A DNA stretch of 6,736 nucleotides from Chloroflexota bacterium (GTDB lineage: Bacteria; Chloroflexota; Limnocylindria; Limnocylindrales; CSP1-4): contig JAKAMV010000579.1 of the NCBI GenBank assembly GCA_021812735.1, forward strand, positions 1-6,736, in the 5' to 3' direction. Both the position numbers and the translations under genes were made by a program. The notes under the pieces were generated by a model that saw only the letters and a list, made by a program, of their open reading frames with translations, was not told the DNA's origin and did not search any database. Positions 1 to 4,756 of the stretch are shown here, piece after piece. Position 1 is the first letter of the stretch, and the number at the start of each line of letters is the position of its first letter.

Positions 1-639
1 GCCGAGGAGACGGCCCAGGGACCGAGCGCCTGGCCCGGCGGCGCTGAGCCGACCTACGACGCGCGACCAACCGTCCCTGCGGACCGCGGCGGCACGCCAG
101 TCATCCTGCGGGTCCTCCGCGGTGACACCGCGGCTCGCGAGCACCTCGTGGCGACGCTGGCTGGCGACGATGCGGACGCGACGGCGGCATGGCACGTCCG
201 GATCGCCAAGCTGATCGACGCGATCACGGCCCGCGCGATCGAGGACGGCTACCTCGACGTGGACGAGGAGCACCCGTTCTGGCGCCTCTTCTCGGGCGGG
301 GAACAGCGCGAGATCGTCCTTGCGCTCTCGGCGCTCGGCTTCCGCTACGACGGGATGCGCGGGTTCGACGACGACCGTGCGCCGAGTGCTCGCGACCTGT
401 CGCTCGCAGTGGGCTATGCCGGCCTGGACCGGATGCGCGTCCGGGTGTGGCCCGGGGATTCGGCCCTGGCGGCGCTGTTCGACGGGGCCGTCGTTCGCGC
501 CGACCTCTGGCTCGCCTACCAGGCCGACGACCTCTCGCTGGCGCGCATGGAGGCGGCGCTGGGACCTCGCGCCGCTGCCCTCGGCGAGATCTGGGACGCC
601 TGGGGCCGCGTGCGCCCGGCCATGCTCGAGGACCGCTGA
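1..639 (+). CDS. Hypothetical protein, 5' end outside the window
   Basis: The frame is open from the first base to a TGA at 637-639, giving 212 visible residues, so the true start is probably upstream. A GTG at 148 could start a shorter 163-residue form, but the sequence just before it (residues 32-50, TPVILRVLRGDTAAREHLV) reads like ordinary folded protein, so I prefer the longer partial gene. The first 30 residues are Pro/Gly/Ala-rich and linker-like. The rest is soluble, mixed acidic and basic, and predicted mostly helical, with a Trp/Phe-rich core (HPFWRLF near 91-97, WLAYQADDLSLARM near 170-183). I see no signal peptide, membrane segment, metal motif or nucleotide-binding loop. The gene ends 48 bases before the stop of the convergent deacetylase gene. 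I do not recognise the family; coding status is convincing from codon bias and length, function is unknown. Confidence 0.7.
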   Translation, partial: AEETAQGPSAWPGGAEPTYDARPTVPADRGGTPVILRVLRGDTAAREHLVATLAGDDADATAAWHVRIAKLIDAITARAIEDGYLDVDEEHPFWRLFSGGEQREIVLALSALGFRYDGMRGFDDDRAPSARDLSLAVGYAGLDRMRVRVWPGDSALAALFDGAVVRADLWLAYQADDLSLARMEAALGPRAAALGEIWDAWGRVRPAMLEDR

Positions 640-687
640 GCATCGGCCTCCGCCTGTCGCGCCCGAGACCGCCCGCCGAGCCCGGAG

Positions 688-1482
688 TCAGCCCGCTGGC
701 GACGATGCCGCTTCGGCCGCCATCGCCGCGCCGGCCTCCGGCTCCTCGTCCTCGTCGATCACGACGACGCGGAACACCTCGGCCGCCTCGACGCCGATCC
801 GCTCCCCCTCCTCGCGCGCCCACCCGCGGATCCGCGGCTCCAGGCGTTCCGGCTGGCGGATCTGGCTCGGGTGCGCGCGCAGGGCCTCGAGCTTGCGGTC
901 CAGGGTCGCCCCGACGTCCACCGCGGCCGTGGGGCGGTTCGTCCAGAACAGGAACAGCCGCCGGACGCTGTGGGGCGCCAGGCCGTCGCGCGCCAGCCAC
1001 GGGAACGCCATCGCGTTGCGGGCGGCGGGGTAGACGGCATCGACCGCCGCGAGCCCCGCCGTCCGGTGGTCCACGTGGTTCACGCCGCCGTCCGTGTAGA
1101 AGACCGTCTCGGGGTCCACGCACAGGACCGCGTCCGGGCGGAACGTGCGGATCTCGCGGACCAGCTGCTCGCGCAGGGCGAGGTCGTTGGCCAGCGCCCC
1201 GTCGGGCTGGTGCAGGAACGAGATGCCCGCGTAGCCGACGATCCGGGCCGCCTCGCGCTGCTCCGACTCGCGGGTGGCGGCCAGCTCGAGCGGGTCCTGG
1301 CGCCAGTCGTCGGCGCCGGCGTCACCGCTGGTGCAGCACACCAGCCAGGCCTCGGAGCCCTCGTCGATCCAGCGCGCGGCGGTCGCGGCGGGGCCGAAGT
1401 CGGCGTCGTCGGGATGGGCCACGATCACCATGAACCGGCCGGGACGCCAGGTGTTGACCGCCAGCACCGTGTCGTGCGTCAT
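688..1482 (-). CDS. PIG-L/LmbE family zinc-dependent N-deacetylase
   Basis: A 264-residue protein of normal length for the PIG-L (LmbE-like) family, whose members remove acetyl groups from N-acetylglucosamine-type sugars (MshB and BshB in mycothiol and bacillithiol synthesis) or cleave amides (Mca). The family motifs are in order: AHPDD at residues 22-26 after a buried beta strand (FMVIV), TRESEQREAARIVG near 70-83, LHQPDGAL near 90-97, HVDH at 136-139, and the C-terminal KLEALRAHPSQ around 197-207. By analogy with MshB, H23, D26 and H139 should bind zinc and D25 should be the general base. The usual AHPDDAE reads AHPDDAD here, a conservative change. The last 20 residues are an Ala/Glu-rich tail. 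ATG at 1482 precedes the first strand by the expected distance; no Shine-Dalgarno is visible. It lies 90 bases downstream of bcp on the same strand, across a hairpin. The substrate cannot be told from sequence. Confidence 0.92.
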   Translation of the reverse strand: MTHDTVLAVNTWRPGRFMVIVAHPDDADFGPAATAARWIDEGSEAWLVCCTSGDAGADDWRQDPLELAATRESEQREAARIVGYAGISFLHQPDGALANDLALREQLVREIRTFRPDAVLCVDPETVFYTDGGVNHVDHRTAGLAAVDAVYPAARNAMAFPWLARDGLAPHSVRRLFLFWTNRPTAAVDVGATLDRKLEALRAHPSQIRQPERLEPRIRGWAREEGERIGVEAAEVFRVVVIDEDEEPEAGAAMAAEAASSPAG

Positions 1483-1522
1483 TTGTCGTACCCATCTTGC
1501 ATGTTGTGGTAATGTGCCGATT

Positions 1523-1558
1523 GAGGCTTCGCTCGTTTCCCCCCACGGGCGAGGCCTC
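1523..1558 (-). terminator. Strong hairpin between bcp and the deacetylase gene
   Basis: Arms at 1523-1535 and 1546-1558 pair over 13 bp including two G-U wobbles, around a 10-base loop containing six consecutive C on the + strand (G on the - strand). It begins 14 bases past the bcp stop, the place for a terminator or attenuator, before the deacetylase start. Neither strand has a U-tract after the stem, so it would be a non-canonical terminator; an mRNA-stabilising or attenuating hairpin in a bcp-deacetylase transcript is equally possible. The structure itself is certain, the role is inferred. Confidence 0.5.
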
Positions 1559-1572
1559 GTTCCATGCCCGGC

Positions 1573-2052
1573 TCAGGCCGGTGCGGTCGCGGCGCGCAGG
1601 GCGGCCAACACCTCGGCGGCGTGCCCGTCGGCCTTGACCTTGGGCCATGCGGCGGCGATCCGGCCGTCCGGCCCGACGAGCCAGCTCGAGCGGATGATCC
1701 CCAGGTACGTGCGCCCGTAGTTCATCTTCTCGCCCCACGCGCCGTAGCGCTCGGCAACCGCGTGGTCCTCGTCGGAGAGGAGCGTGAACGGCAGGCCGAA
1801 CTTGGCTCGGAACGCCGCGTGGCTGCCGGAGCCATCGGGGCTGATGCCCCAGATCTCGGCGTCGAGGTCGCCGATCTCGTCATGGAGGTCGCGGAACTGG
1901 CAGGCCTCAGTGGTGCAGCCGGGGGTGTCGTCGGCCGGGTAGAAGTAGACCACCGTCCACTTGCCGCGGCGGTCCGCCAGGCGGTGGATGGCCGCGTGCT
2001 CGTCGGGCAGCGCGAAGTCGGGGGCGTCGTCGCCAACGGTCGGCATGCTCAT
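1573..2052 (-). CDS. bcp: Peroxiredoxin, Bcp/PrxQ type (thioredoxin-dependent thiol peroxidase)
   Basis: A 159-residue cytoplasmic peroxiredoxin, the normal size for Bcp/PrxQ, which reduces hydrogen peroxide and organic hydroperoxides with electrons from thioredoxin. The fold signature is clear: GDDAPDFALPD near residues 7-17, the active site PADDTPGCTTEACQFRD at 39-55, and GIIRSSWLVGPDG near 118-130. C46 is the peroxidatic cysteine, within the P-x(3)-T-x(2)-C pattern (P39, T43). C51, five residues later, is the resolving cysteine, so this is the intramolecular-disulfide Bcp form; R121 is the conserved active-site arginine. I chose the ATG at 2052 because it puts the first strand at the usual place and lies 6 bases after a TATGCT hexamer. 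The frame stays open further upstream but would run across the divergent ybaK promoter and gene. A second ATG two codons later is an alternative start. Confidence 0.95.
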   Translation of the reverse strand: MSMPTVGDDAPDFALPDEHAAIHRLADRRGKWTVVYFYPADDTPGCTTEACQFRDLHDEIGDLDAEIWGISPDGSGSHAAFRAKFGLPFTLLSDEDHAVAERYGAWGEKMNYGRTYLGIIRSSWLVGPDGRIAAAWPKVKADGHAAEVLAALRAATAPA

Positions 2053-2058
2053 GACAGG

Positions 2059-2064
2059 AGCATA
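2059..2064 (-). promoter_or_regulatory. -10 element TATGCT for bcp, leaderless type
   Basis: On the - strand TATGCT matches TANNNT and ends 6 bases before the bcp ATG, so transcription would begin at or next to the A of the start codon. No good -35 is seen 16-18 bp upstream and there is no Shine-Dalgarno. The same arrangement occurs at 2148 and 3634, which raises confidence. Confidence 0.5.
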
Positions 2065-2147
2065 GACCGGGGCGCCGCGAGATGGCGTGGGCGGGTCGGG
2101 GCCGGGGCGTTGCAGCGATGCGGCGGCGTGGGGCCGCGGCCGTCGTG

Positions 2148-2153
2148 TAGACT
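2148..2153 (+). promoter_or_regulatory. -10 element TAGACT for ybaK, leaderless type
   Basis: TAGACT, preceded by TG one base away on the 5' side, ends 7 bases before the GTG start at 2161, predicting a leaderless mRNA. No convincing -35 is present at 16-18 bp. It lies in the 108-base divergent region shared with bcp; the two -10 elements are about 85 bp apart and point away from each other. Confidence 0.5.
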
Positions 2154-2160
2154 CGCCGCC

Positions 2161-2730
2161 GTGCCCGAGTCCCCCTTCCCCGCCGCTGCCCAGCGCATCG
2201 TGGACGCTGCCGCGCGCAAGGGCGTGGCCCTCGACATCCACGTCTTCCCCGAGGGCACGCACACCGCCGAGGACGCGGCCCGGGCGGTCGGCGCCGAGAT
2301 CGGGCAGATCGTGAAGTCGCTCGTCTTCGTCGCGCCGGGCGGCGGGGGCCACCGGCCGATCCTGTGCCTCGTGTCAGGCCCCAACCGGGTTGACCTCGCC
2401 CGCCTCGCCGCGGTCGTCGGGGAGCCCGATGTGCGGCGCGCGACCGCGGTCGAGGCGAAGGAGCTCACCGGCTTCACGATCGGGGGCATCCCGCCCATCG
2501 GCCACGTCGCTGGGCTACGCGTGATCATGGACCCGGACCTCGGGCGCTTCCAGACCGTGTGGGCCGCGGCCGGCACCCCCACCGCCGTCTTCCCCGTCGC
2601 GCCGCGGACCCTGCAGATGCTCGCCAACGCCCACGTGGCGCCGATCTGCGAGGAGCGCCGCCAGGCCGACGTGCTCGCGGAGCGAGCCGGGCTGACCGGC
2701 CCGCAGTCGCCCGCCTCCCAGGACTCCTAG
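2161..2730 (+). CDS. ybaK: YbaK/EbsC family aminoacyl-tRNA deacylase
   Basis: A 189-residue protein of the YbaK/prolyl-tRNA editing-domain family. Such free-standing proteins hydrolyse mischarged tRNA, classically Cys-tRNA(Pro) for YbaK, and so proofread translation in the cytoplasm. Family landmarks are present: TAEDAARAVGAEIGQIVKSLVF at about 35-56 (written here with its key lysine K52, the residue matching the catalytic lysine of YbaK), LCLVSGPNRVDLARLA near 68-83, and FTIGGIPPIGH at 105-115, the glycine/proline-rich substrate loop. The last 15 residues are a loose tail. The GTG at 2161 is preferred because it gives a full N-terminus and sits 7 bases after a -10 hexamer. The gene is divergent from bcp and is followed after 8 bases by the PQQ-like repeat gene. 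The family is certain; which misacylated tRNA is hydrolysed (ProX, YeaK or YbaK subfamily) is not. Confidence 0.92.
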   Translation: MPESPFPAAAQRIVDAAARKGVALDIHVFPEGTHTAEDAARAVGAEIGQIVKSLVFVAPGGGGHRPILCLVSGPNRVDLARLAAVVGEPDVRRATAVEAKELTGFTIGGIPPIGHVAGLRVIMDPDLGRFQTVWAAAGTPTAVFPVAPRTLQMLANAHVAPICEERRQADVLAERAGLTGPQSPASQDS

Positions 2731-2738
2731 CCGGCACC

Positions 2739-3311
2739 GTGCCCGCTGAGGTCCGCCACCGCGTCGTCGCCTTCCCGGGCGGCCTCCGGGCGTCGTTCCG
2801 CTGGGCGGGCAGCGGACAGGGCGCCGCGGTCTTCGCGCTCACGGAGACCGGTGGCCCGCTGACCGACCTGGGCGAGATCGTCGCGCCCGACCCGGACCGC
2901 CGCTGCCGCGCCGAGCTGCGCGTCGAGACGCCCTCCGGCCCGTGGACCGTGCGCCTCGCATCCACCATCAGCGACGAGCCGGCCGGGCTCCTGTGGGACA
3001 CCGAGGGCCTGCTGGTCGTGGCGTACGGGTTCCACGGCTATGCGCTGGACGCCCGCACAGGCGAGCTGCGCTGGAGCCACCGCTCCGCGTCGCCGATCGT
3101 GACCGTGCTGGGCTCGCCCCGCCTGCCCCATGTGATCCTCCAGGCGGAGATCGAGACCTTCGCGCTGGAGCCGTCGGGCGAGGTTGCCTGGCGGGTGGCG
3201 CACAGCGACGTGGTGGCGTCGGCGGAGCTGGTGGGCGGCCAGCTCGTGCTCACCAGCTTCTCGGGCCAGGTGCGCGCGCTCGACCCCCGGACGGGGCGCG
3301 GCGCGGACTGA
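2739..3311 (+). CDS. Small PQQ-like beta-propeller repeat protein
   Basis: A 190-residue protein if started at the GTG at 2739, 8 bases after the ybaK stop; the same frame is open further upstream, but an earlier start would overlap ybaK heavily. Residues 1-75 are a beta-rich region that I do not recognise. The C-terminal half has about three PQQ-like blades: near 85-113 (ending HGYALDARTGELRW), near 130-151 (ETFALEPSGEVAW) and near 162-186 (GQVRALDPRTGR). The strand-turn pattern x-ALD-x-x-TGE-x-x-W is typical of PQQ/BamB-type repeats. Three blades cannot close a normal six- to eight-bladed propeller, and the protein stops where the third blade's tryptophan is expected, so it is either a mini-repeat protein or C-terminally shortened. 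No signal peptide or membrane segment is visible, so it is probably cytoplasmic. Likely co-transcribed with ybaK; function unknown. Confidence 0.75.
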   Translation: MPAEVRHRVVAFPGGLRASFRWAGSGQGAAVFALTETGGPLTDLGEIVAPDPDRRCRAELRVETPSGPWTVRLASTISDEPAGLLWDTEGLLVVAYGFHGYALDARTGELRWSHRSASPIVTVLGSPRLPHVILQAEIETFALEPSGEVAWRVAHSDVVASAELVGGQLVLTSFSGQVRALDPRTGRGAD

Positions 3312-3328
3312 GGCCCGCTGGCCCGCCG

Positions 3329-3347
3329 GCCCGCTGGCATGGCGGGC
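3329..3347 (+). terminator. Terminator-like hairpin after the PQQ-like gene
   Basis: GCCCGC at 3329-3334 pairs with GCGGGC at 3342-3347 around a 7-base loop, starting 17 bases past the stop codon. No U-tract follows. Position suits a terminator of the ybaK unit, but short GC stems are frequent by chance in DNA this GC-rich. Confidence 0.35.
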
Positions 3348-3404
3348 GACCGTTCCGGGACGTGCGCTCCAGGCGTCGGTGCGGATCTGGAGCCCATGGC
3401 CGGG

Positions 3405-3424
3405 TGTGGACAACCTGTGGACAA
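3405..3424 (-). promoter_or_regulatory. Pair of DnaA-box-like sites
   Basis: TGTGGACAA occurs at 3405-3413 and again at 3416-3424. The reverse complement TTGTCCACA fits the DnaA-box consensus TTWTNCACA except for G at the third position, and is the form reported as preferred in GC-rich actinobacteria. The two copies have the same orientation and are 11 bp apart, one helical turn, which suits cooperative binding. A third, degenerate site (GGTGGAAAA, 3457-3465) lies 33 bp further on. The pair sits about 47 bp upstream of the -35 at 3471. No dnaA, dnaN or other origin gene is in the window, so this may be a DnaA-controlled promoter or a titration site rather than an origin. Confidence 0.5.
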
Positions 3425-3470
3425 CCGCCGGGCCACGAGGGTCCTGTTCACGAGTAGGTGGAAAACCGCA

Positions 3471-3500
3471 TTGACCCAGCGGTGCGCGGGCACGTAGCGT
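3471..3500 (+). promoter_or_regulatory. Sigma70-like promoter upstream of the membrane-protein operon
   Basis: TTGACC (3471-3476) and TAGCGT (3495-3500) are separated by 18 bp. The -35 differs from TTGACA at one base; the -10 keeps the TA---T pattern. Transcription would start near 3507, just before the Shine-Dalgarno GGAGGGG at 3513-3519. It points toward the short ORF and the 3646 gene. Confidence 0.45.
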
Positions 3501-3526
3501 TGGGGGCAGCCCGGAGGGGCCGAGCG

Positions 3527-3649
3527 ATGCTAACGGCGGCGATGACATCAACGCCCACGCGTCGAGTAGGTTCCTTCGGGCTGCTGATTCCCCTGACGGC
3601 CGGGCTGCGGGCCGTCCCGGCGCGACAGCGGGGTATCATCGGCTGGTGA
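3527..3649 (+). CDS. Possible 40-residue leader peptide ORF
   Basis: ATG at 3527 is preceded at a 7-base distance by GGAGGGG (3513-3519), the best Shine-Dalgarno in the window, and by a sigma70-like promoter at the right distance. The frame runs 40 codons to a TGA at 3647-3649 that overlaps the GTG start of the next gene (GTGA at 3646-3649), the usual layout for translational coupling. The peptide is basic with one hydrophobic patch (GLLIPLTAGL, residues 18-27) and resembles nothing I know. The frame remains open upstream to a GTG at 3458. Against it: rare codons for this genome (CTA, TCA, GTA), no recognisable family, and the overlap could be chance. Confidence 0.3.
   Translation: MLTAAMTSTPTRRVGSFGLLIPLTAGLRAVPARQRGIIGW
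3634..3639 (+). promoter_or_regulatory. -10 element TATCAT for the 3646 gene, leaderless type
   Basis: TATCAT matches five of six bases of TATAAT and ends 6 bases before the GTG at 3646, the same spacing as at bcp. It predicts a leaderless mRNA. This competes with, or adds to, the upstream promoter at 3471-3500. Confidence 0.5.
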
Positions 3650-4362
3650 CGTCCCTGCTCCTGCTCGTCGCTGGCCTCGCCCTGATGGCCGTCGGCTGGC
3701 TCCTCGTCCGGCGGCTCGGCGCCCGCGCGCGCGTCGGCCGCATCCTCGCCAGCACCCCGGTGGTCCCCGTGGACGATGCCCTCCGCCTCGCCAGCGCGGG
3801 CCGCGCGCGTTATGTCGGCGTCGGCGGTCGCCTCGACAGCGACCACGAGTTCCTCGATGAGCACCAGCGTCCGCTCGTCTTCCGCCGCTCGCGTCTGGAG
3901 CTGCGGAACGGGTCGCGCTGGGTCCCCGTCACCGACCACCGGCAGGTGGTGCCGTTCTCCCTCGCGGGCGCCGCGGCGTCCATCGCTGTCGACGGGGACG
4001 CGCTCGACGAGGGCCTGGTGGTCGTGATGCGCCAGTCCGAGGGCACGGCCGGCGAGATCCCCGACCGCGTCCCGGACGGCACGCCGGCCGAAACCCCCGC
4101 CCGGCTCCGCGTGGAGCTGCTCACGAGCGTGGACCACGCCCTGGCGCTGGGCGTGCCGGGCATCGGCACTGACGGCGAGCCTGTGCTGCGGGCGGGCATG
4201 GGCCGCCCGCTCATCCTCACGACCCTCGAGCCCGCGGAGGCGATGCGGCTGCTGGCCGCCGAGCACCGGACCTCGACCCGGGCGGGCGCCGTGCTGATGG
4301 CCGGAGGCCTACTGGCAGCCGCGGCGGGACTGGCCTGGACCCTCATCGGCGCGTTGGCCTGA
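3646..4362 (+). CDS. Two-TM membrane protein with GIDE-like layout
   Basis: A 238-residue protein with a hydrophobic N-terminal helix (residues 3-22) followed by basic residues (VRRLGARAR), and a second hydrophobic helix near the C-terminus (about 213-236). Between them is a soluble, beta-rich domain of about 190 residues. The order TM, then a domain in which repeated short strands follow a segment resembling 'G-L-x-S-x-x-x-F-L-D-x-x-x-R-P-L-V-F-R-R-S' (residues 61-82), then TM, resembles bacterial proteins with the GIDE domain known from the mitochondrial ligase MUL1/MULAN. No RING finger or cysteine pair is present, so ligase activity is not implied. The GTG at 3646 is chosen for its -10 hexamer and because it starts the first helix correctly. 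The next gene follows after 3 bases. GIDE assignment is tentative; integral-membrane nature is well supported. Confidence 0.8.
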   Translation: MTSLLLLVAGLALMAVGWLLVRRLGARARVGRILASTPVVPVDDALRLASAGRARYVGVGGRLDSDHEFLDEHQRPLVFRRSRLELRNGSRWVPVTDHRQVVPFSLAGAAASIAVDGDALDEGLVVVMRQSEGTAGEIPDRVPDGTPAETPARLRVELLTSVDHALALGVPGIGTDGEPVLRAGMGRPLILTTLEPAEAMRLLAAEHRTSTRAGAVLMAGGLLAAAAGLAWTLIGALA

Positions 4363-4365
4363 GAC

Positions 4366-4635
4366 TTGCACCGGTCCGCGATCATCCGCACTGCGGCGGG
4401 CGCCGCCGCGACGGTGGCCTGGCTCCTGTTCGCGGGCCTTGCCCTGGCCGAGTCCCCCGCGCCCTCGCAAGCGGTGAGTGGCGACCCCAGGGCGGGGCAG
4501 GCGGCCGGCTTCGTCGGGAACCCTGCGCTGGCGATCGCGATCGTCGTCCTGGTCGTGGCCGCCAGCCTCGCGGCCACGCTCGCCTGGATCCGCGCCACCG
4601 GCGGCCCGGCCGGGCCCGACCACGAGGCCCGCTGA
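4366..4635 (+). CDS. Small exported/membrane protein, function unknown
   Basis: An 89-residue product starting at TTG, 3 bases after the stop of the 3646 gene, so the two are almost certainly one transcript. The N-terminus looks like a signal peptide: basic start (HRSAIIR), hydrophobic core around residues 9-27, and ALA before ESP, giving a plausible cleavage after A28. A Pro/Ala/Gly-rich stretch follows, then a second strongly hydrophobic helix (about 53-75) and a short charged tail. If the signal peptide is cleaved, the mature protein would have an outside N-terminus and one TM anchor; if not, it is a two-helix hairpin. No family is recognised. Overall shape parallels the preceding protein's two-TM plan, hinting at partners in one membrane complex, which is inference only. 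Confidence 0.65.
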   Translation: MHRSAIIRTAAGAAATVAWLLFAGLALAESPAPSQAVSGDPRAGQAAGFVGNPALAIAIVVLVVAASLAATLAWIRATGGPAGPDHEAR

Positions 4636-4756
4636 CGCCCTCGCCCGCTGGGCAGCCTCCCCCCGCAATTCGCTGCTCTGACAGGCTCCCGCAACGAAAT
4701 GGGAGGTAAGTCCTATTGGCAACTCCTGTGAAGTAGACGACCCTGTCCGCCACAGC
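4636..4756. other. Intergenic region before the GAF regulator gene
   Basis: This 121-base gap is less GC-rich than its surroundings. It has two modest inverted repeats, GCAGC/GCTGC (4652-4656, 4672-4676) and CTCCC/GGGAG (4686-4690, 4701-4705), neither followed by a U-tract. TTGGCA at 4716 and TAGACG at 4734-4739 are promoter-like, but their spacing (12 bp) is too short for them to work together. If TAGACG is the -10, the 5' UTR before the ATG at 4757 would be about 10 bases. No known riboswitch is recognised. Confidence 0.35.

Larger units (their letters stand above)
3312..3645. other. 334-base intergenic region with regulatory content
   Basis: This is the longest gap without a confident gene. 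It contains, in order: a 10-base direct repeat (GGCCCGCTGG at 3312-3321 and 3328-3337) overlapping a GC hairpin; two perfect DnaA-box 9-mers at 3405-3424 and a weaker one at 3457-3465; a sigma70-like promoter at 3471-3500; a Shine-Dalgarno and short ORF from 3513; a 7-bp stem at 3595-3616 (GACGGCC with GGCCGTC, 8-base loop); and a -10 hexamer at 3634. The part from about 3440 to 3600 is less GC-rich than the flanking genes. It separates the ybaK unit from the membrane-protein unit. Confidence 0.6.

Noticed and set aside
189..1433. A 414-codon open frame on the + strand across the first two genes
   Set aside because: It is extremely rich in Arg, Pro and Gly, overlaps the unrecognised gene in another frame and runs antisense to the well-supported deacetylase. 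It is a product of high GC content.
2053..2352. An N-terminal extension of the peroxiredoxin to an upstream start at 2352
   Set aside because: It would add 100 low-complexity residues, cover the divergent promoter region and overlap the start of ybaK. Bcp proteins begin where the ATG at 2052 does.
3312..3645. A full replication origin
   Set aside because: Only two good boxes and one weak one are present, there is no clear AT-rich unwinding element, and dnaA, dnaN, gyrase and rpmH are absent from the window. I kept only the DnaA-box claim.
3448..4266. A 272-codon - strand frame opposite the membrane-protein gene
   Set aside because: It has no recognisable domain and mirrors the codon bias of the + strand gene, which has clear TM segments and a promoter.
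4699..4731. A 10-codon upstream ORF (ATG at 4699) before the GAF regulator
   Set aside because: It is very short, has no Shine-Dalgarno, and the candidate -10 at 4734 would place transcription start after it.
4681..4740. A cyclic-di-GMP or other riboswitch upstream of the GAF regulator
   Set aside because: The A/G-rich stretch prompted the comparison, but the paired elements and conserved core of known classes are not there and the likely 5' UTR is only about 10 bases.
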